DNA from: Tomitella biformata AHU 1821
Lineage (GTDB): Bacteria > Actinomycetota > Actinomycetes > Mycobacteriales > Mycobacteriaceae
Direction: 5' to 3'
Assembly (NCBI RefSeq): GCF_000524475.1
Contig: NZ_BAVQ01000015.1
Span: forward strand, 1-42,216
DNA: 42,216 nt
The position numbers and the translations under genes are program-made. Of the stretch, positions 17,201 to 24,599 are shown piece after piece; the stretch's first letter is position 1, and the number at the start of each line of letters is the position of its first letter. The notes under the pieces are model-generated. The model ran no database searches. It was given only the letters and a program-made list of their open reading frames with translations, and was not told where the DNA came from.

Positions 17201-18614
17201 GGCCGATCCACGCCGGCTTACGGCCCGGCTGCGCGGCAGCCTCGGCCGCGACGGTCTCGTCCAGGTGCATCGTCAGGTAATCGGGCAAGCCCAGCTCGCT
17301 GGTGCCAGCACGCACGGTCTCGGCGAAGTCCTCCAGCTCTGCGGCGGGCACGATCTGCGCGGCCCGATCCATCGCCCCGTCGCGGATCTCGTCCAGGGTC
17401 TTGGGCTCTTGCTTTCCCTCGCGTGTCTCCAGCGTGGCCTGCTGGAGCAGCTTGTACTCAGTGTCCTTCGACGGCGAGCGGCCATGCTTGGTTCGGTACC
17501 CCTGGACCAGCTCGTCGCGGCGCACTTCAATGTCCGAGCGGCGGGTGGAGAACGCCGCCACCAGCTCGTCGGATACGCCGACGACCTCCATCACCGGCTG
17601 CTTGCCCGGTGCCGGTTCGCGGGCCTCAAACTCGACACCCATCTCGGCTTCCATCAGCTCCACGATGCGGGCGTTGTACCGCTCGGATGCGGCGACAGCG
17701 CTGCGGTGAATGGACCGCGAATCCAGCGATCGCCAGGTGCCGTCAGAGGCCAGGACCTTGTTCGACACGGCGCAGTGCGTGTGCAAGTTCGGATCACCCG
17801 AGCGGGTGTCCCAGTGGTCGAACCGGGCCACAATCAGCCCCTCCACATCGAGCTGCGCCGCACCTGAATGCGAGCGCGTGAATGCCGCCTCCGACTCCAT
17901 CCACGTCAAAGCATCATCGACGGCACGGTGATGCAGATCCAGGATCTTCGCGGACGTTTCCTTGTCGGCCAGCGCCCACAGCACCGACACCGACTTCTGC
18001 GGTGTGAAGGTGAAGTCGAATCCGGCGACGGGCTGGCGCACCTGACGGCGCTGGTGGGCGACCCACGAATGCAGCTCGCGCAGGTTCGCGTGCTCGCGGC
18101 CCTTGGCCTCGGCGAAGAACTTCGGGGCGACCTCCGAGACGATCGCCATACGGACCTCGGGCGTCGGCGCGGAGCCCTCGCGCTTCTCCCATTCCGCCGT
18201 CGCGGCCTTGATGGCCACCAGGACCGGAATGTCGTTGGTGTAGGTGGTGAACTGTATTCCAAGCTTGGCAACCTTCGTCGCGCCGGCAGTTGCCCTCATG
18301 ACCTGAAGCGGGGTGTACGCGCGGTCCAGCAGCTCCTGATGGATCGCCTCCTGGTTCGGGTGCAGGCCCAACCCGAACAGGTTGAACATCTGCTTCTCGT
18401 CCACCTGCCCTGAGACTGTGAGCTGCTTCCGCAGCTCCGGGTGCCCCTTCGCGAGTGAGTCCAGACCCTTGCCGAACCAGCGTCCCGGCGGCGTTCCCGT
18501 CTCCGCGTAGTAGTCGACCAGCGACATAGGGCCGCGGTTGCGGTCGCCCGTCGCCACCGAACGCGTCAGATAGGCGTAGCCGTCCCCCGCGTGCAGGACG
18601 GACAGGCTCATCAT
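14235..18614 (-). CDS. traA: MobF-family conjugative relaxase-helicase (TraA/TrwC-like)
   Basis: The 1,459-residue protein should nick oriT and unwind the transferred strand. The N-terminal relaxase has the opening SVLHAGDGYAYL and VDYYAETG with candidate catalytic tyrosines, and the metal-binding motif FDHWDTRSGDPNLHTHCAV (His triad about 266-280). The helicase region has Walker A GPAGAGKTT (about 628-636), LVDEAAMAS, and STIHRAQGMTVD. The C-terminal 350 residues are charged and helical. The frame is open upstream to 18734 but residues matching relaxases begin at ATG 18614 or 18611. No coupling protein or secretion genes occur in the window, so transfer would need a helper element. Confidence 0.93.
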   Translation of the reverse strand: MMSLSVLHAGDGYAYLTRSVATGDRNRGPMSLVDYYAETGTPPGRWFGKGLDSLAKGHPELRKQLTVSGQVDEKQMFNLFGLGLHPNQEAIHQELLDRAYTPLQVMRATAGATKVAKLGIQFTTYTNDIPVLVAIKAATAEWEKREGSAPTPEVRMAIVSEVAPKFFAEAKGREHANLRELHSWVAHQRRQVRQPVAGFDFTFTPQKSVSVLWALADKETSAKILDLHHRAVDDALTWMESEAAFTRSHSGAAQLDVEGLIVARFDHWDTRSGDPNLHTHCAVSNKVLASDGTWRSLDSRSIHRSAVAASERYNARIVELMEAEMGVEFEAREPAPGKQPVMEVVGVSDELVAAFSTRRSDIEVRRDELVQGYRTKHGRSPSKDTEYKLLQQATLETREGKQEPKTLDEIRDGAMDRAAQIVPAAELEDFAETVRAGTSELGLPDYLTMHLDETVAAEAAAQPGRKPAWIGQEAAANAVVALVSERRADWTPVHVRARAEAISAYFAFATEDERREAIEQTVTAAIAEHSVRLSVDVDTGVPAALRRRDGQSVFARHNEQTYTSVEILEAEESLRVAASEPTVYSAYDASAAAVFAQLREESGRDLNPGQAALVGHFCQSGTALAVGTGPAGAGKTTAMSAVVRIWKAEGRDVIALAPSAAAATVLGDEVATDGRTIASMTYAWRGLLANKGIPARTLPRGMTIAPGTMFLVDEAAMASTKDLAAIAEIAAEYGAVVRLLGDPAQLDAVETGGALRMLAGDTHAPELSDVVRFGADAEQAENSLLLRQGDPEALGMFAQRGWITAGTTTELLDSVFAGFVADTEAGDKSLMLASTNNEIYGLNSRAQLWNQDRGAVADDGTTAALADGQSAFVGDRVVTRSNNRQLRTVGGTRPGAAVLNGDLWTVKAVNTDGSLTVRHIEHEGSVTLPATYVQKFTQLGYASTIHRAQGMTVDISRAVIGKNTDRAGAYVALTRGRKSNHAYVSDSIDLDADIEVHQLDAEPDQLDALTRLTAVLSRDDHTVAASVQIQNALEEATSRKAQLTAYTHGQSLLRDQWISGVIAGVLGTADDDRAQAHPEAYETLRAALGRIHDAGHDPRSALESALSRGEITTAENVAGVLGARLGAESRVQAMEVPPMPPAYAGMDRDLADWARQLRAHLNNPVPVPEREPATAPTLPTGALARLTEAELRGAYDQHRSQWKETRSGRGEAVAERERIITTRPEVTRAQAVLATREAAQQIDAIRGLDYEIAQWRKRLAAETETPKKMFRKHRPNTALAAITAQLQPLEDRRARWAAMMPPEDQWSRIEADARHLNVPDLAAAAAMDKREVAALDAQISRADTAMRKIKGGAAGIRAEVDRREALAPAHRAAEDRARADLPTEPRPADTAAGADSDGTPAQKTARPKGEISGLSTAAQSHPRSIRDLLNRPGASRDAEEPRTVSEPSHDRATGYDLDL

Positions 18615-18885
18615 GACGCTCAGCGTACGGGCAGAATCTCCACCCCACAACTCATGGTGTGACCTACGGCACAGTGCGCTGACAGAGGTGTGTAAAGTTT
18701 GAGGTCGTCGTAGATGACTGTTCTGGGGTTTCATGGTTCTGCGTTTGGTGTGGGGCTGGTTGTGTCAGGGACGGGTGGGAGGCTGAGGGATAGGAGGGGA
18801 TGGTGATGAGGAGGGTGGGGGTCGGGTTTCGTGGGCAAGGCGGGCGGCGGAGCCGTCGCCGCGGCAGCTTCCCCACCCCGGTTTC

Positions 18886-18906
18886 CGGCTCCGCTCAGCG
18901 GAGCCG
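18886..18906. repeat. Hairpin, 9-bp stem with 3-base loop
   Basis: CGGCTCCGC-TCA-GCGGAGCCG is a perfect inverted repeat in the relaxase upstream region. Possible relaxase recognition hairpin or terminator. Confidence 0.6.
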
Positions 18907-18953
18907 AGGAGTTGACTGTGAGGCGGATTGCGCACAACGACACCTCCCGAAAT

Positions 18954-18983
18954 GCAGGCCCGTGGCGGCAGCCACGGGCCTGC
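18954..18983. repeat. Hairpin, perfect 12-bp stem with 6-base loop
   Basis: GCAGGCCCGTGG and CCACGGGCCTGC flank the loop CGGCAG. On the minus strand ATTT follows, so it could terminate transcription toward the relaxase; it could equally be part of oriT or an attenuator for the plus-strand gene at 19082. Confidence 0.65.
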
Positions 18984-19081
18984 GGAAGTGCCGATGGGCA
19001 GCCGTGTCAACGGCGGCCGCCGGGACCGAGAATCTCGGCATCTGGTGCCGCCAATACACGAAAGAGCGGGGAGCTACAACG

Positions 19082-19768
19082 ATGAGTGAGCAGACGCCGA
19101 TGGACACCGGGACAAAACCGGAGAGCACTGTCCTCGATGGCCCGGATGGGCCGCGGGAGGATGGCGGTGTTGATGTGGTGATCGCGCGGGAGACCCGCCG
19201 GATCATGGGCGAATGGCTCGCGATCCCCCACACCAACCCCACAGTCGCCGCCGAGGCCCGGCGTCTCCAGCAGCTCACCGAAACGCGCGCCGAGGAGCTC
19301 GAGGACGTACTTCGGCAGAGGTGGTTGTCGGCGAATCCGGGCCGTACGCCGACGTCGTCGGACACGGCCGCGATGCGGCAGGACACGTGGGATCAGGCAC
19401 GGAAGGAGATTCTCGAGGTCGAGTTGTATCCGCGCGTCACCCCGGAGATCATCGCCGAGATCAAGGAAACCGACGCCATGATCGCCGCGATGCTCACACA
19501 GACCATCGCCGAACGGAGGGAGCGCAAAGACCCGGAACGGTGGAAGGACTTTCACGTCAACGTGACACCGCTGGCATGCAAGATCGTGGACCGGGTGTGG
19601 CTACATCGGGACGGGGCGTTTCGAGTCCGGGCACAGTGCCTGGTGCAGCAACGGCTGGAAGACAATCAACGGACCCCGACCACTTCGGTCTCCCCGATCG
19701 CCCCGGTGCTCGAGGCGATAGTGTGCGCGGAGATCGCCGCGACGCCCGCGGACCGATTGCCGTTCTAG
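19082..19768 (+). CDS. Unrecognised 228-residue protein next to the relaxase
   Basis: I do not recognise this protein. It starts at ATG 19082, preceded by GGGGAG, and has a polar, acidic N-terminal 30 residues, a helical middle with many Arg and Glu (EARRLQQLTETRAEELEDVL), an IAEIKETDAMIAAMLTQTIAE helix interrupted by charged residues, and a C-terminal part with two cysteines (LACKIV and AQCLVQQ). No membrane segment or signal peptide is seen. It diverges from the relaxase across the oriT candidate, so an accessory DNA-processing role is possible but unproven. Confidence 0.65.
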   Translation: MSEQTPMDTGTKPESTVLDGPDGPREDGGVDVVIARETRRIMGEWLAIPHTNPTVAAEARRLQQLTETRAEELEDVLRQRWLSANPGRTPTSSDTAAMRQDTWDQARKEILEVELYPRVTPEIIAEIKETDAMIAAMLTQTIAERRERKDPERWKDFHVNVTPLACKIVDRVWLHRDGAFRVRAQCLVQQRLEDNQRTPTTSVSPIAPVLEAIVCAEIAATPADRLPF

Positions 19769-20074
19769 TCATTGGCCGACAGCGAAAGTGCGTCTGAGGC
19801 GGCTCCGGTGTCGTGATTGTCCAACAGCTTGTTGGACAATCACCACACCGGAAAATCGCGAGCGCTGCCCTGTCTCGGGCCCATCCCCGTAGTCCGTGAA
19901 GCGCTACTTCAGGTTCGCTGGTGGGACTGATCGCCGGTGACGCGGTCGGGGTGTTCCGCGGGGACGCCGCTGGCGATGGAGAGAAGCTCTCGCTCCGGTT
20001 CGCGGTGCCCGGTGAGGCTCTTGTCTGCGATGTTGATTCTCTCAATGTCGTCGTGGCCGATATAGGTTCAGGCC
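19769..20074 (+). other. Gene-free region holding a 47-bp palindrome
   Basis: Apart from the palindrome at 19805-19851 nothing is recognised. The last 40 bases hold a weak AGG ribosome site for the next gene. Confidence 0.6.
19805..19851. repeat. 47-bp near-perfect palindrome
   Basis: Arms CCGGTGT / ACACCGG and GTGATTGTCCAACA / TGTTGGACAATCAC surround a 3-base centre GCT, with a single C-C mismatch at 19812/19844: 21 of 22 arm positions pair. No T-run flanks it on either side, so it is not a standard intrinsic terminator. It may be a recombination, replication-termination or protein-binding site. Confidence 0.8.
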
Positions 20075-21025
20075 ATGACGCTCACCGACGCCTGGCTCGC
20101 GTACATGGAGGTCCTTCGGGACCGCGCACCTGTGACGGCGGCGGCCCTGCGTCCACCGCGGCCACTAGCTGATCGGGAGGATGCAGAACGCGCCACAACC
20201 GGATGGACTTCGGAGCTCCGCGAGTTCTTCGCCCTCCACGATGGCCAACCCGACCGCGACGATCACGGCTCTCTCCTCGGGACGATGCTGCCAGATCTGA
20301 GGCTGCTGTCCATCGACGAGATGGTGGCCCAGCACATCTTTTCCCGCGAGAACCTGCACCTGGCCCAAGACCTCAGGCCGGACTGGCCGGCCACCGTCGA
20401 GGCGCAGGTTGCGGGTGATGAAGCGGCAATGTTTCTTGATGCCTATGTCCCCTTCGCTGAGGACGGGGCCGGCGATTTCCGGTATGTCGATACCCGCCGC
20501 GGCGAACATCGGGGTTGCGTTCGGTACTTCGCCGCGGACGGCGCTGATGATGGCGGACCGATCTTCGCATCGCTGGCCGACTACATCGATTCCGTTCGCC
20601 GCAGTGTCGAATCGGGGGCGGAGCATTCCTATCTGACGCCGACACTCAACGATGGTGCTCTGATCTGGAAAGTCGACTACTCGGACGACCCTGCCCCACC
20701 GTCGCCGGCTCCGACGCTGTTGTCTCTGCCCTTCCCGCTGCGCGATTTTCAGCCTTCACAGGTTGGGGATGCCGAACTCGTGGACCTCGACGTCATCCGC
20801 CGCACGGTCCTCACCGCCGCGCAGTCCCTGCACCCGGGCGCGGTGGTGCGGGGCGGCGAGACAGTGTTTCGGCAGGTTCCGCGCCGTCGCGGGGTGAGCA
20901 TGAACTCCTGCGTCTGGATCGACGAGGTGCCCACGTTCTATCTGACGATCGTCACCGGCGACGGCAATGAGGTCCTCGTCTACGAGATGCCGCCGGGCGG
21001 GTTCGAGTTCGCCGTCGACTCCTGA
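20075..21025 (+). CDS. SMI1/KNR4 (SUKH) family protein
   Basis: The 316-residue protein carries an N-terminal SUKH-like domain (about 35-175), recognised by LREFFALHDGQPD, GTMLPDLRLLSIDEMV, FLDAYVPFAEDGAGDF and the later IFASLADYIDSVR. The C-terminal 130 residues are a second domain with PPGGFEFAVDS at the end, for which I have no name. SUKH proteins are often immunity proteins against nuclease or deaminase toxins, but no toxin partner is beside it, and stand-alone copies of unknown role are common. No signal peptide or membrane helix is seen. A good stem-loop follows the stop. Confidence 0.75.
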   Translation: MTLTDAWLAYMEVLRDRAPVTAAALRPPRPLADREDAERATTGWTSELREFFALHDGQPDRDDHGSLLGTMLPDLRLLSIDEMVAQHIFSRENLHLAQDLRPDWPATVEAQVAGDEAAMFLDAYVPFAEDGAGDFRYVDTRRGEHRGCVRYFAADGADDGGPIFASLADYIDSVRRSVESGAEHSYLTPTLNDGALIWKVDYSDDPAPPSPAPTLLSLPFPLRDFQPSQVGDAELVDLDVIRRTVLTAAQSLHPGAVVRGGETVFRQVPRRRGVSMNSCVWIDEVPTFYLTIVTGDGNEVLVYEMPPGGFEFAVDS

Positions 21026-21032
21026 ACCCTTC

Positions 21033-21075
21033 CGCAGAAGTACACCCGAGCCCCTCCGGCACCGGCACTTCTGCG
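21033..21075 (+). terminator. Stem-loop after the SUKH gene
   Basis: CGCAGAAGT and ACTTCTGCG form a perfect 9-bp stem with a 25-base loop, 8 bases after the stop, between converging genes. No T-run follows. Confidence 0.45.
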
Positions 21076-21124
21076 CGGTCCGGTCCTGTGCCCGTGTGTC
21101 GCGCTACGTCTCCGTGTCCGGCGG

Positions 21125-21901
21125 CTACGCCTGCGTGTGTTCCCGGGCGATGTCGATGGTCGCTGCTAGCCATTTGCGGATGTAGGTGTTGCCCGCGATC
21201 TGCTCGGGATGGGCTGACGCGTATGCGATAAACCAGCCCGAGAGGCCATCCCACAGCGCCGGATCGCCAGCGGGGGCCATCTGCCAATCCAATTCTTCGA
21301 GGGTCCAGTGGGCTTTCGCGGAGTTGCGCAGCATCGAGGTCGTCGCCCAATTCTCGATCTGATCTGCCCCTCCCCTGGCGATGGGCAGGACGTGGTCGAT
21401 GGTGGGGAACAACTCCCAGAACCCGATGTGCGATTGCCCCATGTCCCAGTTCGGATGCGCTGGGAACGCCTCCGGCACCAGCACCGACAGCAACCGCAGC
21501 ACCCCGGGGTTGACCAACCGGGCACCGCTGTAGCGGTCGAGGAAACCATCCCGGTAGAACACGCGCAGGCAGGTGCGGGCGGTGTACTGCCGGCGCACTT
21601 TCTCAAACGGGACGAAAGGATATTCGGCGTGCAGGATCTGCTCCCCACCCACGGTGTCCCCCGCGGTGAGCGCCCCGCACACCCGCGCCAGGACGTCCGC
21701 CTTAGGCGCCGGGAGCGGCACATCCCGGAGCGGAGACTGCCCTTCCCCGGTGCTGCGGGAGGCATTTCCTGCCACCTGATCGAGTAGCGCTCGGCCCACC
21801 GCGGCTGCGTCACCGCCGCGCAGAGCCGTCGCCGAATCAGGGTTAAGGGTCATCTCGTGCTCGGCCCACTCTGCGAGAACTGGGTAGGGGTCCTGGCTCA
21901 T
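21125..21901 (-). CDS. HNH endonuclease family protein
   Basis: The 258-residue protein has a helical N-terminal region and a C-terminal HNH-type module: FYRDGFLDRYSG, PNWDMGQSHIGFWELFP, then TIDHVLPIARGGAD and SMLRNSAKAH, giving the D-H, N and N positions of the beta-beta-alpha-metal fold. The TIDH...GG...N pattern is typical of HNH nucleases, although the first cysteine pair of the zinc-binding type is absent. I chose the ATG at 21901; the frame is open further upstream but without similarity. It lies 118 bp downstream of the coiled-coil gene on the same strand. Its role on the plasmid is unknown. Confidence 0.78.
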   Translation of the reverse strand: MSQDPYPVLAEWAEHEMTLNPDSATALRGGDAAAVGRALLDQVAGNASRSTGEGQSPLRDVPLPAPKADVLARVCGALTAGDTVGGEQILHAEYPFVPFEKVRRQYTARTCLRVFYRDGFLDRYSGARLVNPGVLRLLSVLVPEAFPAHPNWDMGQSHIGFWELFPTIDHVLPIARGGADQIENWATTSMLRNSAKAHWTLEELDWQMAPAGDPALWDGLSGWFIAYASAHPEQIAGNTYIRKWLAATIDIAREHTQA

Positions 21902-22019
21902 GTCCGGCTCCGTCGCTCGTAGGTTCCCACATCCGGCCGATACGTGCGCACGGCGTTGATTGACCATAGACAGACATCGGACTACCCCGCCTGGTCTTCC
22001 TCTCCCCGGTGAGGATGGC

Positions 22020-22952
22020 TTATCTCTGCGTGCGGAGCGCGTCCCGTTCGCCACGCAGTTCATCGGCGCGTTCCCGCGCCGCGGCCGCCTGTGCACGAGC
22101 TTCCGCAAGCTCAATCAACGCAGCATTGAGTTCCTGGCGGGCTATGTCGGCGCGGTCCCGCTCAGCCTGCACCGCCTGCTTCTCGTCCGCAAGATCAGCG
22201 TCGAGGCGGGCGATACTCGCGGCCGTCGCGGCACTGTCGCGTTCGGCGGATAGCCGGGCGGCGTCGCGCTGCTCGGCCATCGCGTCACGCTCGGCCACAG
22301 CGGTGGTGATCTGTGCAGTGAGGGTGTCGACGTCGACTTTATGCCGGATACCGATATCGACGGCGTCGGATTTGAGAGTGCGCACCATCCGGTCATGCTC
22401 CTCGCGGGCCTCGTCCCGGTCTTGGCGGTAGCCGGCGGTGAGGGTCTCGATCTGCTCGGTGTGCGCGGCACGCTCCGTCTCGAGTGCCTCGAGCGCGGCG
22501 ACGGCGTCCGCATCGGAGGTGTCGGCCGCGGCATCCGCGTTCGCCCGGTCCTCGAGCGCGGCGTCGAGCTTCTCGCGCATATCGGCGAGCTCGGCATCTG
22601 CGTCGGCGCGGACCTTCGCGGCCTCGGCCTGGGCGCGGCGCAGATGGGTGTCGAGGGCGGTCTTATCCCCCAGCACCGAGGTAGCCGCGGTGATTTGCGC
22701 GGCGATCGCCGTCATCCGCCCCGCCAACGTCTCCGCCTCCTGCCGCAGCCTGGGCAGGACATCGACGAGCGCGGAGACCGCGGCCTCGGGGTCATCGGCC
22801 GCCGGCGGGACCGGGAGCGCCGCCGCTTGGGCTTCGGCACGTTTGCGCTCGCGGTGCGCACGCACCCGGTCAGCCGAGGTGTCGTGGATACGGGGGCGGC
22901 CAGGCCGGCGCTCGTCAGTCACAGGAGGGGTCCTCTCATCGATGCTCACCAC
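22020..22952 (-). CDS. Long coiled-coil DNA-binding protein, KfrA-like
   Basis: The 310-residue protein begins at GTG 22952. Residues 16-45 hold a basic patch with the AT-hook-like GRPRIHD and ADRVRAHRERKRAEAQ, followed by about 220 residues of nearly uninterrupted heptad-like Ala/Glu/Arg/Asp sequence predicting a long coiled coil. This layout, a short DNA-binding head with an extended coiled coil, resembles KfrA and related plasmid proteins that aid stability and repress their own promoter. Sequence similarity to KfrA itself is not evident, so the call is by architecture. A clear inverted repeat lies upstream. The family is only inferred. Confidence 0.65.
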   Translation of the reverse strand: MVSIDERTPPVTDERRPGRPRIHDTSADRVRAHRERKRAEAQAAALPVPPAADDPEAAVSALVDVLPRLRQEAETLAGRMTAIAAQITAATSVLGDKTALDTHLRRAQAEAAKVRADADAELADMREKLDAALEDRANADAAADTSDADAVAALEALETERAAHTEQIETLTAGYRQDRDEAREEHDRMVRTLKSDAVDIGIRHKVDVDTLTAQITTAVAERDAMAEQRDAARLSAERDSAATAASIARLDADLADEKQAVQAERDRADIARQELNAALIELAEARAQAAAARERADELRGERDALRTQR

Positions 22953-22962
22953 ACTTTACCAT

Positions 22963-23017
22963 GTTACGTTACATATTTCATTTCGTATCTAGTTACGTTT
23001 CATGAAACGAAACGTAA
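22963..23017 (-). promoter_or_regulatory. Candidate operator upstream of the coiled-coil gene
   Basis: In an AT-rich gap, TTACGTTTC (22993-23001) and GAAACGTAA (23009-23017) form a perfect 9-bp inverted repeat around the nested palindrome GTTTCATGAAAC. A further GTTACGTT copy lies at 22963-22970. This suits autorepression by the downstream-encoded DNA-binding protein. Confidence 0.55.
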
Positions 23018-23091
23018 TCTTATTCGATTCTCCGCCTGCTCGGAGGGCTTCGGGGGCGACTGCTGGCCGGCTGGTCGCGCTCGCGCCATGG

Positions 23092-23370
23092 CTACTGCCC
23101 ACGTCTGAGGGCGTGGAGCTGGGCTGTGACCTCATCGAGGGCGGTGAGGACGTGTGCAGCATCGGGGTCGGCGCGGACCTGCTGCCAGAGTTGGGCGTGT
23201 TCGGGCAGGTCCTCGTACATGCCGCCATGCAGGTGGGCGAGGAAGTCGGCGCTGTAGGGCGGGCCAAGTTGCGGCACCGGGATGGGGTCATCGATCACAT
23301 AAGGTTCGACGTTCCCGCCATCTACGCGGTTCCCCGCAGATGCGTCGCCCTGCTCTGGGCCGGTGGTCAC
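23092..23370 (-). CDS. Small protein coupled to the rep gene
   Basis: The 92-residue protein starts at GTG 23370, overlapping the rep stop as GTGA, so it is translationally coupled to rep. It has an acidic, Gly/Pro-rich N-terminus (EPYVIDDPIPVPQLGPPY) and a helical C-terminal half (HAQLWQQVRADPDAAHVL, LDEVTAQLHALRRG). No family is recognised. Small genes overlapping rep in this way often encode accessory replication or copy-control proteins; that is only an inference here. Confidence 0.65.
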   Translation of the reverse strand: MTTGPEQGDASAGNRVDGGNVEPYVIDDPIPVPQLGPPYSADFLAHLHGGMYEDLPEHAQLWQQVRADPDAAHVLTALDEVTAQLHALRRGQ

Positions 23371-24599
23371 GGCTTGGCCTTGTCGGTGCGGGTGTGGGCT
23401 GCACGGGCGACAGCGAGCGCGGCTTCACGTCCGGGGCTGCCCACCGGGGCCGCGTTGGCGTTGCGGCGCCGGATCTCGGCCCGATGCCGTTCTTGCTCGG
23501 CCCGCCGCCGCGCGTCCTCTTCCGCCGCTTGGGCTTTCAGGTGCGCGGCGGGGGGCGCGTCGAGGTCGCAGCCTGCGAGGATCGCCGCGAGGTACCCGAA
23601 CGGATTGGCCGGGTTGGTCAGCATCCTCCGGCCTAGGGCGTAGTCCTCGATCGCGGCCAGGACGTCGTCCACATCCCACCCGTGCGCTGCGGGTCTGGTG
23701 AGGACCGCGGCCCATGCTTTCGTGCCGTGTCGCCGGACCCAGCTGGGCATGTTCGGGTGCTGACTGCAGCGTGAGGCCAGCAGTAGTGCCCGTGGATCGA
23801 ACGCGGCGGCCCGTTTGCCCTGTCTTTTAGTGGCTGGGCCGCGCGGAGCGCGTCGCCCTTGCACGTTTGTTGCTGTAGTAACCACAGATCTACTGGAAGT
23901 AGAAGCTGTAAAGCGGCCACTACGTGGTGGGGTGACATTCTGGTGTGTGTGCAGGTCAAGGTCCTGTGAGTTATCCACAGGCAGGTCGGTGCGGGTGGTG
24001 TCGTGGAGGGCGTAGACGGCGCACCAGCCGCGGGCTGTGTCGCCGCGTTTCCAGGATTCGAGGCGTTCGGTGAGGGTGCGGTGTCGGCCGGGGATCACTT
24101 CGGTGGCGATCTGGAGGTGGCGGGCGATCTCGCGGGCGCGTTGGACGGTGCGCCGTGCGCGCTTGGTGTGGGCGCACAGGCCCGTGCGGGTGCCATCGCG
24201 GCGGGTGTCCCCCACCGGGGTGCGACAGCCGCGCCCGGTGTCGTTGTCCGCGTCGGTGGACATGACATCCATGACCGTCATGAACGTCTGCTTGGCGACC
24301 GACGGGATCAGGCCCGCGGCTCGGAGACGTCGGTAGTGGGTGTCGTAGAGGGCTTCGACATGGGTGAGCCACCGGTCGCGGGACCACCAGCAGACAGCGT
24401 TGCTACTGGTGAAGGTCCCATCCGGGATGGGCTGGCGTAGCGGTGGCAGCGTGAACAGCACCGGGCTGTTGGAGCTGCCGCGGTGACCGCGGTAAGTGCG
24501 GCGTGTATGGGGGGAAACCAGTGTGTTACTGGTTTCGACACGCCCTGTGATGGTTGAGCTTGTAACAGGGTATGGGCTACCCTGAGAGCACTCCAGCAA
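23367..24599 (-). CDS. Probable plasmid replication initiator
   Basis: The 410-residue frame has no membrane segments and is basic throughout. An N-terminal part includes SSNAVCWWSRDRW and helical HTH-like stretches (HYRRLRAAGLIPSVAKQTF; CAHTKRARRTVQRAREIARH), and the C-terminal part has PANPFGYLAAIL and an Arg/Glu/Ala-rich tail, the general look of actinobacterial theta-type Rep proteins. Evidence from context is good: overlap with a small downstream gene, nearby parAB, a perfect DnaA box inside the gene and a structured antisense transcript over the 5' end. The start is uncertain; TTG 24599 has AAGGGA upstream, but a later GTG is possible. The Rep call is inference. Confidence 0.6.
   Translation of the reverse strand: MLECSQGSPYPVTSSTITGRVETSNTLVSPHTRRTYRGHRGSSNSPVLFTLPPLRQPIPDGTFTSSNAVCWWSRDRWLTHVEALYDTHYRRLRAAGLIPSVAKQTFMTVMDVMSTDADNDTGRGCRTPVGDTRRDGTRTGLCAHTKRARRTVQRAREIARHLQIATEVIPGRHRTLTERLESWKRGDTARGWCAVYALHDTTRTDLPVDNSQDLDLHTHQNVTPPRSGRFTASTSSRSVVTTATNVQGRRAPRGPATKRQGKRAAAFDPRALLLASRCSQHPNMPSWVRRHGTKAWAAVLTRPAAHGWDVDDVLAAIEDYALGRRMLTNPANPFGYLAAILAGCDLDAPPAAHLKAQAAEEDARRRAEQERHRAEIRRRNANAAPVGSPGREAALAVARAAHTRTDKAKP
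23971..23979 (+). promoter_or_regulatory. Perfect DnaA box inside the rep gene
   Basis: TTATCCACA matches the bacterial DnaA box consensus exactly. It lies in a locally less GC-rich part of the rep gene together with a near-palindrome CCACTACGTGGTGG at about 23920, marking a possible origin of replication. Confidence 0.5.
24515..24535. repeat. Perfect 8-bp inverted repeat near the rep 5' end
   Basis: AAACCAGT-GTGTT-ACTGGTTT. It lies within the first 30 codons of the rep frame as drawn, so it could be a Rep operator if translation really begins further downstream. Confidence 0.5.

Larger units (their letters stand above)
18615..19081 (+). other. Hairpin-rich gap before the relaxase gene, oriT candidate
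   Basis: No gene is convincing here. MobF plasmids usually carry oriT next to the relaxase gene. The gap holds a G/T-rich stretch (18720-18840), a 9-bp stem with a 3-base loop at 18886-18906, and a perfect 12-bp stem at 18954-18983. I cannot identify the nick site. It also must hold promoters for the relaxase (minus) and the 228-residue protein (plus). Confidence 0.5.

Noticed and set aside
19805-19851. The 47-bp palindrome as a plain intrinsic terminator
   Set aside because: No T-run on either strand and much longer than needed; kept as an unexplained palindrome.
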